From CAYNVQ01 sp964400735 (GTDB taxonomy: Bacteria; Acidobacteriota; Aminicenantia; Aminicenantales; Aminicenantaceae), in the NCBI GenBank assembly GCA_964400735.1, contig CAYNVQ010000004.1:62001-126000 (forward strand): DNA of 64,000 bases, written 5' to 3'. The translations under genes were made by a program, and so were the position numbers. This document shows positions 52,330 through 61,447 of this stretch, piece after piece. Under the pieces are notes generated by a model. The model was given only the letters and a program-made list of their open reading frames with translations, searched no databases and had not been told where the DNA came from. Positions within the stretch are counted from its first letter, which is position 1. The number at the start of each line of letters is the position of its first letter.

Positions 52330-53589
52330 ATGCCGACAATTGATGATTTTATCCGTCCCAAGGAATGGGTTTCCGATTTTGTGACCGAGATGGGTCGAGT
52401 TATAAGGAAGTGGGGAGAAGAAAAATACATGCCCATCAGGCAGAAAATTGATGAGGACTGGAAAGAACATAAGATTGTGGAGACGCTTCTCAAGGAAGTG
52501 CTCGTCGATCTTGGGATAAACTCAGCTTTCTTTCCCGTGGAGGTCGGGGGGATAGATTTCCCTGATCCTCTCATGTGCGTGACAGTCGTGAGCGAAGAGC
52601 TGGCCCGCATCGATTCAGGATTTTGTGTGGCTGCGCTTTGCTCCATTTGGGGGATGACCCCCATCATGTTCAAACCTCACAGGAATATGACTCTCCTTGA
52701 GGAATTTGGCCCTAAATTTTGCGGACAGGAACTTTATGTCGGATGCCACGCGATGACCGAGCCTGACAGTGGTTCGGATATTGAAAATTATGTACGCATG
52801 CACGGCAAGACAATCCAGACAACCGCAACACTTGATGGTGATGAGTGGGTAGTTAATGGCCATAAGATTTGGGCATCGAATTCGAGTAAGGTTGCAGATC
52901 TTTTCACGGTCGTCTGTACGACTCAGAAGGGGTCTTCTGATCCAAAAGATTTTGCGCTGATCCTGGTCCCTGCAGATGCAGAAGGGGTTTCGGTGGGAAA
53001 TCCATATCATAAGTGCGGGATGTCGGCGGATATGAATTCAGATGTTTGGTTTGAAAATGTAAAGGTTCCCCAAAGATACAGAATGCATGGTCCGGGCGAT
53101 GACCTCAAGTATTGGATAGAAACTTTGGTTTACGGTAATATTAGTTCAATTGCTATGTGTGTGGGAGTCATGAAAAATGTCTACGAGATCATCAAGAAAT
53201 GGACAGCAGAGAGGATCGTGGCAGGAAAGCCGCTGAAAGAACACAGTATCGTTGCGGATATGCTCTCAGAGGTTGCTACACTCATTGAATCGACATCAGC
53301 GTGGATGTGGACCTACGTAAGACAAATATCACGTCCGGATATTTATGGTTGGGATCCTTGGGATGAGAGGCATCTTTTCAAAACAAGAGGTCTTGCTGTT
53401 TATGCCAATAATGCCGTTGAGCGGTCATGCAGCCGGGCGATGGATTTTATGGGATCTTATGGGTATGCCAGGGAATTTGATATCGAAAAACATTGGAGGG
53501 ATCAAAAAGTCATAGGCCTTTGGATGGGCGGCAAAACGCTCAAGATCTTGGAGAATGCCAGGTATTGGTATGATCTCCAAACACTGTAG
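52330..53589 (+). CDS. Acyl-CoA dehydrogenase-family protein, atypical active site
   Basis: 419 residues. FAD-binding signatures HAMTEPDSGSDIENY, VNGHKIWASNSSKV and GMSADMNSDVWFENVKVP are typical. The C-terminal block GYAREFDIEKHWRDQKVIGL aligns with the RDAKI region of medium-chain enzymes, but the following YEGT, which holds the catalytic Glu there, reads WMGGKT. The base must be elsewhere or the reaction differs. AAGGAGGG precedes ATG. It leads a run of three genes with two SCP2-like proteins, suggesting lipid or sterol-like substrates. Confidence 0.85.
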   Translation: MPTIDDFIRPKEWVSDFVTEMGRVIRKWGEEKYMPIRQKIDEDWKEHKIVETLLKEVLVDLGINSAFFPVEVGGIDFPDPLMCVTVVSEELARIDSGFCVAALCSIWGMTPIMFKPHRNMTLLEEFGPKFCGQELYVGCHAMTEPDSGSDIENYVRMHGKTIQTTATLDGDEWVVNGHKIWASNSSKVADLFTVVCTTQKGSSDPKDFALILVPADAEGVSVGNPYHKCGMSADMNSDVWFENVKVPQRYRMHGPGDDLKYWIETLVYGNISSIAMCVGVMKNVYEIIKKWTAERIVAGKPLKEHSIVADMLSEVATLIESTSAWMWTYVRQISRPDIYGWDPWDERHLFKTRGLAVYANNAVERSCSRAMDFMGSYGYAREFDIEKHWRDQKVIGLWMGGKTLKILENARYWYDLQTL

Positions 53590-53637
53590 GCCTAAATAGT
53601 ATCTCAGCATTATGGCAAATCAATAAGGGAGGAAAAA

Positions 53638-54063
53638 ATGTCGGTTTTGTACCCTTCGAATGAGTGGTGTGAGGAATGGAAAAAAGCGATGAACGCCAGT
53701 AGTCTTGTTCAAGAAACAGGCAAGTCCTGGGGGAAAGGCTTTAACGGGAACTGGGTCTTCGAAATAACACCTGGAGCAGGATTGGAAAAAACGACCTATC
53801 TCTACTTAGAAGTCATGGAAGGAAAATGTACCGATGCCCGTTTAGTCAACGGTCCTTCCGAAGTCGAAGCAGGATTCTTCTGTTCAGGGACCTACGAAGA
53901 ATTCAAGCTGGCTGTAAAGGGGCAGAAGGATTTTATCGAGGGTGTTGTCCGGGGGGTATTTAGGTTGAAGGGAGATATGAGCAAAATCTTGCGTCATGCT
54001 CGATTCGTAAGGGCAGTAGCCAATTCTATTAGCTCTTTTGAGTCAAAATTTCTTGGAGAATGA
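53638..54063 (+). CDS. SCP2 sterol-binding domain protein
   Basis: 141 residues. WVFEITPGAGLEKTTYLYLE, GKCTDARLV, AGFFCSGTYEEFKLAVKGQK and RLKGDMSKILRHARFVRAVA match the SCP2 fold, which forms a hydrophobic tunnel for lipids or acyl-CoA. It is 48 bases after the acyl-CoA dehydrogenase-like gene and has GGGAGG before the ATG, so it may deliver substrate to it. Confidence 0.82.
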   Translation: MSVLYPSNEWCEEWKKAMNASSLVQETGKSWGKGFNGNWVFEITPGAGLEKTTYLYLEVMEGKCTDARLVNGPSEVEAGFFCSGTYEEFKLAVKGQKDFIEGVVRGVFRLKGDMSKILRHARFVRAVANSISSFESKFLGE

Positions 54064-54144
54064 GTCTATTATCCATCAAGTGCGTTTATAATTTGTAATA
54101 TATAAAAGCATAGATAGAGCAAGTACAGGAAAACGGAACTGAAA

Positions 54145-54528
54145 ATGCGAGAGATTAAAATAAAAGGTGAAGGTCTAAGTGGGCTTGGCTTAACTCTTAA
54201 ACAAATCATAGATAAAAACATACAGAATCCAGCATTGTGGAAAAGTATAAAAGAACTTAAAGGGAGTTTGGTGGTAAAAGAGATAGAATCAGGTACCTCT
54301 GTTTCCCTCTTTTTCGATAAGGGAAATTTATGGATTCAGAATCAGGCCGTAAAGAAACCGAGTGCTTACGTTGAGGCTGGATTCGTAGAGCTTGCGGATA
54401 TGAGCAGTGGACAGATCGGGCCAATCAAATCATTGATCTGTGGGAAAATCAGAGCAAGAGGAAATCTGATTAAATTGCTGAGAATGTCAAAAGTTTTAAT
54501 TTGCAGAGAAGATAACGAGAGCTCCTGA
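54145..54528 (+). CDS. Second SCP2-like protein, diverged
   Basis: 127 residues. LWKSIKELKGSLVVKEIESG, VSLFFDKGNLWIQNQ, YVEAGFVELADMSSGQIGPI and GKIRARGNLIKLLRMSKVL follow the same strand order as the preceding SCP2 protein. The family assignment is weaker but the position supports it. It is 81 bases after the first SCP2 gene; the start ATG has a weak CGGAAC site. Confidence 0.65.
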   Translation: MREIKIKGEGLSGLGLTLKQIIDKNIQNPALWKSIKELKGSLVVKEIESGTSVSLFFDKGNLWIQNQAVKKPSAYVEAGFVELADMSSGQIGPIKSLICGKIRARGNLIKLLRMSKVLICREDNESS

Positions 54529-54772
54529 TCCCCATAAGATTAAGCGTTCAAATTTAGAAACACCGTGAACCAAAGGTAGAATCCTTGTATAATAAATGAT
54601 AGTCTTAGCACGGGTCGCTTTTGGCCATGGATATGCCGCGGTTTTGGATGATTTCCCGGTGATCTCGATGGCGACGATCAGGAATCCTCTACCTTTGAAT
54701 TTGCTAGGAGAAAGATAGCAGTATTTCTACGCTGTAGATATAACTAAGAATGAAAAACTAGGCGGCGAAGAA

Positions 54773-55078
54773 ATGGAAACCATGAAGCGTTCAAGCATAA
54801 ACTTCGCTGATTTCCTGAATACGAAAATACTGGGAAGAGAAAAGGACACCATAAGCTTTGAGACATTGATCGAGAAAGATGCTTTCGGCTTTAAGAGCGG
54901 CCTTTTGGAGATAAGGGAGGTTATATCCTCCAATATTTCCACTCTCGAGTTCGTCTTCAAATGGCTTTTCTCCCCACCAGAGGAAGACAAGGTCCTTTAT
55001 GTGCTCACCTTCCCCAAACTCGTCTCGGTCTATGCCGATTCCTCCAAACAGAGGTGTATCGTCCTGGAGGATACATGA
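54773..55078 (+). CDS. Small protein of unknown function, coupled to a receiver-like regulator
   Basis: 101 residues; ATG 54773, or 54782 for MKRSSINFADFL. No known domain. It contains the short patterns TLIEKDAFGFKSGLLEIREV and VFKWLFSPPEEDKVLYVLTF. Its stop overlaps the next start as ATGA (55075-55078), so translation is coupled and the two proteins probably act together. Confidence 0.65.
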   Translation: METMKRSSINFADFLNTKILGREKDTISFETLIEKDAFGFKSGLLEIREVISSNISTLEFVFKWLFSPPEEDKVLYVLTFPKLVSVYADSSKQRCIVLEDT

Positions 55079-56514
55079 TAGGCGAGATGAAACCATCCGG
55101 ATTTTATCCCAGGATCATCAATCCCCTTAAATTTTCTCATGCCATAGTGTTATCGGCCGATGAAGCGATCCGCAAAGCATGCTATAGTGTGGAAGAAAGC
55201 ATGCCCTGGATAGCAGTCGAAGTATCGGGCGATCCAATATCAGTTTCCAATTATGTATCAGAACAGGCGTCTGTGATCATAATGGACGATACGGCACTGC
55301 TCATGACAGATGACAGAAAAATTCGGGGGAATAACAAGGATGTCGTTCTGGTCCTGCTTACTTCGAACGATTTTATCAGTCGATCCTCTCCTTCGGTTAC
55401 TCTCGAAAAATATCCTTACACATCGAAGGCTGATCTTGTTTTTGCCATCGACAGGGAAGAGTTTATCCCTGCCCATGTGATGCCGTCGGCTGTGAGATGT
55501 GCCGAAGATTTGCTGAACATAGAACGATACTCTAGAGCGAGACGGTATATATTTTTGATCGTGGACGATGAACCTCGCTGGTTTTCCCAATTCCTTCCTG
55601 TTTTGTATAACATTATCGGTCAGAGAGCCGATGTAAAGGTCGCCAGGACTTTTGAGGAGGCCTTGAATTTCCTCTTCGGGATGGAACGGGAGTCGGATAT
55701 ACAGGAGGAGGGCTTTCAATCCATAGGCCATGGCGATGATGTCGTATGCCTGATTGTGGATATTTTTTTCCCTAAAGGAAACGATCCGATGAGTGATGCG
55801 GGCAAGGATCTGATCCGGATCGTTAAAAAATACTACCCGAGAATTCCTGTCATCGTTGCCTCCAAAGCCAAAGAGGCGTTTGACCTGAAGGACGAAGCAT
55901 TTATTCTCCCCAAGGGAGACCCAGGAAGCTTGACGACGCTCCAGGAGTATATCCTCGATTTCACGGGATTGGGGGATTTCCTCATCCAGGATGAAGCAGG
56001 AAAAAAGTTGTACAGGATCAAAGAGATTTACCAGATGAACGAAGTTCTGACCGAGGCAAAAAAACAGACCGAACAGGCCCGGAAATTGAGAGAAATCCTG
56101 GAAACATACGGGGGTAAAGATGCCTTTTCCACCTGGTTTTATATGCACGGCTTCAGGGATTTGGCGGACGAAATCAGACCCAAGCGCGGGAAAGGGATGG
56201 ACCTTTTAAGACAGCTGATCGAGCCGATCGAAAGAGAGATTCCCCGACTGCAATCCATGCCTTTGGTTATCGGGGAAAAGAGGGCGTTCACCCTTCGAGA
56301 CCTTCTCGTTGTATTGGAAAAAGTCAATCCCCAAATGATCCAGAACCTTTCTGATAACGATGCTTTTTCCACCTGGCTGGATCGAAAGGGCTACCCAGAG
56401 CTGGCAGAAGAAATGCGGCCGATTCATGGAAGCGGGGACAAATTGAAAAAGGCCTTGACTGGGAGCATTGCCAAGTGGATAGAAATTTATAAACAGAAAG
56501 GTATTCCGATCTAA
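55075..56514 (+). CDS. Receiver-like protein with two C-terminal DAFSTW modules
   Basis: 479 residues from ATG 55075, preceded by GGAGG; the frame extends upstream inside the previous gene but without a start signal. Residues 1-150 are unassigned. Residues 158-300 resemble a response-regulator receiver: IFLIVDDEPRWF (D164, D165), phosphorylation candidate D229 in VCLIVDIFFPKG, and K280 in FILPKGD. An insertion after the first helix (about 203-220) is unusual. After a coiled linker come two similar modules, DAFSTWFYMHGFRDLADEIR (349-368) and DAFSTWLDRKGYPELAEEMR (429-448), reminiscent of DUF5752. No kinase partner is adjacent. Confidence 0.75.
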   Translation: MIGEMKPSGFYPRIINPLKFSHAIVLSADEAIRKACYSVEESMPWIAVEVSGDPISVSNYVSEQASVIIMDDTALLMTDDRKIRGNNKDVVLVLLTSNDFISRSSPSVTLEKYPYTSKADLVFAIDREEFIPAHVMPSAVRCAEDLLNIERYSRARRYIFLIVDDEPRWFSQFLPVLYNIIGQRADVKVARTFEEALNFLFGMERESDIQEEGFQSIGHGDDVVCLIVDIFFPKGNDPMSDAGKDLIRIVKKYYPRIPVIVASKAKEAFDLKDEAFILPKGDPGSLTTLQEYILDFTGLGDFLIQDEAGKKLYRIKEIYQMNEVLTEAKKQTEQARKLREILETYGGKDAFSTWFYMHGFRDLADEIRPKRGKGMDLLRQLIEPIEREIPRLQSMPLVIGEKRAFTLRDLLVVLEKVNPQMIQNLSDNDAFSTWLDRKGYPELAEEMRPIHGSGDKLKKALTGSIAKWIEIYKQKGIPI

Positions 56515-56556
56515 AGAACCTGACTAATTCAGGATTATTGACTCTGAATTTATTTT

Positions 56557-57396
56557 GTGATAATAATCCCCCCCTTTTTAAAAAATTTTTGGATGCACCA
56601 TTTCATGCAAGGTGAAAAAGAAAATCTTATTCTCGTCAACGCCTTTTACACCAACAGCATTCTTTTGAGGGGATTGATTGAATTTTTAAAGGATCATTTA
56701 AATCTTTATTTCATCGATCTCCCCGGTTTTTCGAGACAATCTCCGCCTTTAAGAAAGGTAACGGCTGAAAATTTTTCTGAATATATCCAAAAGAAAATAA
56801 ATGAATTACATCTTGATCATTATATCATCGGGGGAATTTCTTTTGGCTTTTATGTGGCGAATAAGATTCCGCTCAGCCAGGACAAGCGCTGCAAAGGCAT
56901 TATCGCGCTTTTTCCCTATATCGATGCCAGATCGTTGAAATTAAGAAGAAGGAAAAAAATATTGTATTTGGCGGTCGTGAATTTTCTTTGTTTCTCAGGC
57001 CTTTCCTCGATAATTTGGAAAAACAAGCTTACCCAAAAATTTGCCTTCTGGTACAGTTCTTATCCTCCTGAAAGAGTTAAGGTCATCCTTGATGAGATGG
57101 ACGGGAAAACATTTTTTGAAACGGCAAGATGGATACTTCACCTGAATGATGGCGTCCGTTTCCATAAAAAGCCCTACATTCTCATCATCAACAAAGATGA
57201 CCAGACGATAAGATATGATTATTGTCTTCAGACTTTTCAAGATAATGTGGAGGAACTGTTTGTTCTTGATTCGAATATCGATCATTATCCCGAAGACTTG
57301 AGCAAGAATTATATCCAGGAAAGGTTCGATGTAGAGGATATCCAACGGCTGTTCGCTTTTGTCAACGAGCGAAACGAAGAAAATCGAAGAGCCTAG
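56557..57396 (+). CDS. Alpha/beta hydrolase-like protein
   Basis: 279 residues from GTG 56557; ATG 56593 is an alternative, and neither has a good ribosome site. LILVNAFYTNSILLRGLIEF and FIDLPGFSRQSPP (strands near the oxyanion hole), then GGISFGFYVANKI with G-x-S-x-G nucleophile and NIDHYPEDL with a candidate His. A hydrophobic lid-like segment occurs around 130-150. Cytoplasmic or membrane-associated; substrate unknown. Downstream near 57506-57533 a weak hairpin followed by seven T may be its terminator. Confidence 0.72.
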   Translation: MIIIPPFLKNFWMHHFMQGEKENLILVNAFYTNSILLRGLIEFLKDHLNLYFIDLPGFSRQSPPLRKVTAENFSEYIQKKINELHLDHYIIGGISFGFYVANKIPLSQDKRCKGIIALFPYIDARSLKLRRRKKILYLAVVNFLCFSGLSSIIWKNKLTQKFAFWYSSYPPERVKVILDEMDGKTFFETARWILHLNDGVRFHKKPYILIINKDDQTIRYDYCLQTFQDNVEELFVLDSNIDHYPEDLSKNYIQERFDVEDIQRLFAFVNERNEENRRA

Positions 57397-57614
57397 AAGA
57401 AAGGGGAAATCCCCATTCGTTCCTTCTCTGAGGTCGAACAAAGCAATCTGCCTTCGATTATTTTTTTCTCTCACCCATATAAGGGGAAAAAATCACCTCG
57501 GGATTCATCTCAAAAGATGATGGTTTTTTTAATTTGAATTCATAAAAATAAATTTGGTATTGCTGCACTGGTGCAAGAAGACTATAGTGCGGATTTTTTT
57601 GTCTGGATTCTAAA

Positions 57615-60600
57615 ATGGAAGCCGGTTCTCCCAATAAAGTACTGAGCAAAGAAGAATTACACAGCCTCATTTATATTGACGAACTGACCGGCATACATAA
57701 TTTGCGGTTTTTGAGGGAGCAGATCCCTGAATATCTCAATCAAATCAAAAAGGGGGGCCACGGTGTGGCCTTTCTTGTTTTCGACCTGGACGATTTTAAA
57801 GATATCAATGATAGTTACGGCCACCTGGTCGGGGACCAGGCTTTGGTGCATTTCACTCAATTCATCGAGAGGAAGGCCGCAGATGAGGGGGTCGCTGTCC
57901 GTTATGCCGGTGATGAGTTCGTCCTCATTCTTCCTAAACTGGATAAACAATCAGCCAGGGATCTTGGGGAAGAGATCCAAAAGCATCTGGCTGAATCACC
58001 CCTAAAGGTCGATCATAAAGAGGTTAAGATCGGTTGCAGCATAGGAGTATCCCTTTATCCCAAGGACGGGAAAAATTGGAAGTCGCTATTCGAAAAAGCC
58101 GATGAGGCTCTTTATGTGGCCAAAGAGCAAGGCAAAAGCAGAATCGTGGTCACTCCGGATTCGGGGAAACTGTTCACCCCGTCAAAATTGAATTCTATCC
58201 TTGAAGCTCCCCATATAGTCGGCAGAGATGTCATGATTCAGTTCCTTGAAGAGCATTTATCTCCCCAAGGGAATTCTCTCTCGTTTCCGGTTTTCCTAGG
58301 GGGGGATGGAACCGGGAAAACGAGACTTTTGAGATTTGCCCAAGAGATTGCACAAAAGAAGCTGGCCTTCGCTCTTTTTGCCAGGGGATATCCTTATTGG
58401 CAGAATGAACTTTATGGGGCCGTATTTGCAGCTCTGGGAAACCTTTTTGAACAGCAGCGCTCGATATCTGATCACGTGTTTGCCAAAATCGATGACAGGT
58501 ACAAGCTCATTCTCAAGCCCTATTTTCCTTCATGGCAGCTAAAAGAGGTCAACGTGACCGGCGAAGATATCGTGACCGAAAGTATGGTTCTTTTTGAGGC
58601 TCTCACACAAACTTTTTTTGTCCTCCGTGAGATGGGGGATGGTGCTGTTATCCTCGACGATATCGATCAAATCGATTCCCCATCTCTGCAGTTTTTCGGC
58701 TCTCAATTTGGGAATAGAGGAGGAAAGGCCCTGCATTTTGTTTCCTCCATCCGCTGTTCAGACTTGACTTCCGGCGAGGATAAGCTCCTTTCCCTTCTTG
58801 AGTCGATGCCGGAATTGACATCGGGCGGAGAAGTGCAGAAGTTTCAGCTCGATTCCCTGAAGCCCGAGCAAATTCAACAGCTAGTCGCTAGGTTATTCAA
58901 CGGGAAAACATTACCTGAAGATGCAGCGGATACACTATTGCATAATTCCGAGGGAAATCCGCTTTTTATAGTCGAAGCCTTATCCATCCTTCTATTGAAG
59001 AATAAGATTATCACCAAGAATAAGGAGTGGAATCTTTCCTCTGTCAGACCCGAGGATATACCCGATAAGCTCATCAATGTGTTGAAAGAACGGCTGAAGT
59101 GGATGGATAAAGAAGTCATAAATGTTCTCAGGATGGCTTCTATACTCGGAGAGAAAATCAATCCGCAGCAACTTGCGGAGATTTCGAAGCTCAAAGTCCA
59201 GCAGGTCCTCAATGCCTTGAACAATGCCCAGCGAGCTCTTTTTGTCGAAGAATGTTCAGATTCCGGCGATTTTGTCTATACCCACCGGATATGCCGTTCT
59301 GTTTTCTATTCTCTTATGGATGAGAGAGAACGCCGTCATTTTCATGCTCAAGCGGTAAAAATCGAACAAAAATATGCCACGAATGATCCCGAAAGAATTC
59401 TAGGGAGACTGGCCTATCATTTTCACAATGCCGGCCAGCTCGCAAAAGCATCCGAGATGTTTTCGGCCTTGAAAAACCAAATGGATTCGGTTTCTTTATC
59501 GAGGGGTTCGAGAGAAATTCTGCAAAAGAGGATCCAATCGGTGGCACTGGCAAGGGAATCGCCGCTCGAAACGGATGATTTCTCGGAGGCGTTGATGATC
59601 GGGAGGTCCCTCAGGTCCTCGATCCAGAACCTGCGGCTTTATCCGAAGGAAAATGAGAATGTTAAAAATACTTTGCATCAGTTCATGAATCACCTCGAGC
59701 CGTTCCTTGCCGAGAAGACAGAAGCGTTGTCCATTTCCCTGACAAAGGAGGCAATCCTCTTCAACGGAAAACCTGTACCGCCCTATTTAGAAGACACAAG
59801 GTTGATCCAAGATCTTTATGTCACCTTTAATAGCTACGGACTCCAAGGCGTGCTGTTTTTACGGGGGGTAGCAAAAGAAGAGTTCGTCCGGTTTTTAGAA
59901 GTATTTAAAAGGCTTCCTGAAGATGTCATCGGCCAGTGGGATGTTTTGTTGCAGCAGCTGAACATTTCGAACATCCTCCCGGATCGCAAGATGTTTGTAG
60001 CTGTTAGTGAAAGAAAAATCGTTCTTGGCGATCAAAGAGTTTTTATCCAGGCTGAACCGGAAGAAGAGAGAGCCAAGGACTCGACACGCTCAGAGACACA
60101 GTATATGACGGATGACCAAATAGTGCAGCTGAGAAATTTGCTTGGTCAATTTTCGAAGGAAAAAAGGGAGCTGATCGCTGCCCTCGAATCGAGTAAGATT
60201 AACGAAAGAGATCTGCAGCGCCTGGTAAACATCCTTAAGGAATCGGGAATTGAAAAGTTTGCCAAAACAGTAGAGGGATCTGAAGGGGCTCCTTTTGCTG
60301 AAGAGAATTTTCCTCCGCCTCTAGATAGATACCATGATATCAAACCCGATTTAGAGTTATTGAAAGATTCTGAGCAGGACATATCCATCGTTTTCGAGGA
60401 TCTTGGTTCTGAAAATAAGGAAATCCGGGCCAAAGCAGCCACTTTTTTAACCAGACAAGACCCCGATACACTGGCTGAAGCTGGTCTGAAGGTGATAACA
60501 TCTGATGCGCCATTCAAAATTCGCTCCCTGATCGCCGGAGTTATCAGTAAAGCAGGGGAAAGGGCCGTTAGTGCGCTTCTCAAAAAAGTGAACATCGGGA

Positions 60601-61172
60601 TGCATGTTGTTCCACTCGTCAAATTCATACGGGTGAGCGATGGATTCGTCGATAACCCAATGCTGGTCCCGCTATTGCGTGAGATCGCCTTGCAGGGGCC
60701 CCTAGATACGATTTCTCCAGTCGTCGATGTTTTAAAAAAGATCCCAGGCAAGGATGTGGATTCTTTACTCCTTGAAATGTTCGAGAGAGCACCTGAAAAG
60801 GTCCAATTAGATATCATCCCCTTATTCGCCGAACGCAAAGTGCTGGAGGCCGTTCCAATGCTGGTCGACTATCTTAGGCCGGTCAGAATTTGGGAAAATG
60901 AAAAAAGGGTGGCCTTACAAGAAAGCGTGTGCCGGACTCTGGGTGTGCTCCGCTCTCCGGATGCGGCAAGGGCACTCATCGCCGTGGCGCAAACCCAAAA
61001 GCTCTTTACATTGTATAAGGCCAAGCCCGATTACATAAGGGCCATGGCGACCTGGGCGTTAACCCAGCTGCCCAAGAACAGTGAAGTCGAAAAGGCACTC
61101 GGCAGGCTCAGAAAGGATCGATCCCGGCTAGTCAGGAAAGCCGTGGAATTGGCCGTGTTGCTGAATAAATAA
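57615..61172 (+). CDS. GGDEF - AAA-type ATPase - HEAT repeat signalling protein
   Basis: 1185 residues. A GGDEF domain (about 15-180) has FDLDDFKDINDSYGHLVGDQ and the active-site loop AGDEF (98-102), a permitted variant; an inhibitory RxxD site is absent in front of it. An AAA-16/MalT-like ATPase follows (about 200-620): IVGRDVMIQFLEEHL, Walker A GGDGTGKT (229-236), Walker B AVILDDID (344-351) and helical parts like LNALNNAQRALFVEECSDSG. The middle region (about 690-830) is unassigned; about 920-1180 has HEAT-like helical repeats (DPDTLAEAGLKVITSDAP, SPDAARALIAVAQTQ). Probably couples c-di-GMP synthesis to an ATP-driven switch. Start ATG has a weak site. Confidence 0.85.
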   Translation: MEAGSPNKVLSKEELHSLIYIDELTGIHNLRFLREQIPEYLNQIKKGGHGVAFLVFDLDDFKDINDSYGHLVGDQALVHFTQFIERKAADEGVAVRYAGDEFVLILPKLDKQSARDLGEEIQKHLAESPLKVDHKEVKIGCSIGVSLYPKDGKNWKSLFEKADEALYVAKEQGKSRIVVTPDSGKLFTPSKLNSILEAPHIVGRDVMIQFLEEHLSPQGNSLSFPVFLGGDGTGKTRLLRFAQEIAQKKLAFALFARGYPYWQNELYGAVFAALGNLFEQQRSISDHVFAKIDDRYKLILKPYFPSWQLKEVNVTGEDIVTESMVLFEALTQTFFVLREMGDGAVILDDIDQIDSPSLQFFGSQFGNRGGKALHFVSSIRCSDLTSGEDKLLSLLESMPELTSGGEVQKFQLDSLKPEQIQQLVARLFNGKTLPEDAADTLLHNSEGNPLFIVEALSILLLKNKIITKNKEWNLSSVRPEDIPDKLINVLKERLKWMDKEVINVLRMASILGEKINPQQLAEISKLKVQQVLNALNNAQRALFVEECSDSGDFVYTHRICRSVFYSLMDERERRHFHAQAVKIEQKYATNDPERILGRLAYHFHNAGQLAKASEMFSALKNQMDSVSLSRGSREILQKRIQSVALARESPLETDDFSEALMIGRSLRSSIQNLRLYPKENENVKNTLHQFMNHLEPFLAEKTEALSISLTKEAILFNGKPVPPYLEDTRLIQDLYVTFNSYGLQGVLFLRGVAKEEFVRFLEVFKRLPEDVIGQWDVLLQQLNISNILPDRKMFVAVSERKIVLGDQRVFIQAEPEEERAKDSTRSETQYMTDDQIVQLRNLLGQFSKEKRELIAALESSKINERDLQRLVNILKESGIEKFAKTVEGSEGAPFAEENFPPPLDRYHDIKPDLELLKDSEQDISIVFEDLGSENKEIRAKAATFLTRQDPDTLAEAGLKVITSDAPFKIRSLIAGVISKAGERAVSALLKKVNIGMHVVPLVKFIRVSDGFVDNPMLVPLLREIALQGPLDTISPVVDVLKKIPGKDVDSLLLEMFERAPEKVQLDIIPLFAERKVLEAVPMLVDYLRPVRIWENEKRVALQESVCRTLGVLRSPDAARALIAVAQTQKLFTLYKAKPDYIRAMATWALTQLPKNSEVEKALGRLRKDRSRLVRKAVELAVLLNK

Positions 61173-61447
61173 TAAATAGAGGGGGGTTGATGGTCATTCA
61201 AACACAATTTGAATTTTCTCCTGAAAAAATTCTTCTGATATTGCTGCTGAATGTTCAATTTTATGAAAGAATGGTTAACGGTTTTTAAAACAAATTCATA
61301 GAAATTGTACATTTTCGTACACATTATGTAGCATTACTGGACGATCTCCAAGGATTTAGATTTCAATCTAGAGAGGGATACTCCCAAGAAAATTTCCATT
61401 TGTTCCTTTTGGCATGAAACTTGGATAAGTACTGGGTGAAGGCCGCC

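Noticed and set aside
54961..55074. Upstream extension of the receiver-like gene
   Set aside because: It runs inside the preceding gene in another frame without a ribosome site; ATG 55075 has GGAGG and the ATGA overlap.
55258..56148. 296-codon minus-strand frame opposite the receiver-like gene
   Set aside because: Shadow frame; the plus-strand gene has start signal and receiver motifs.
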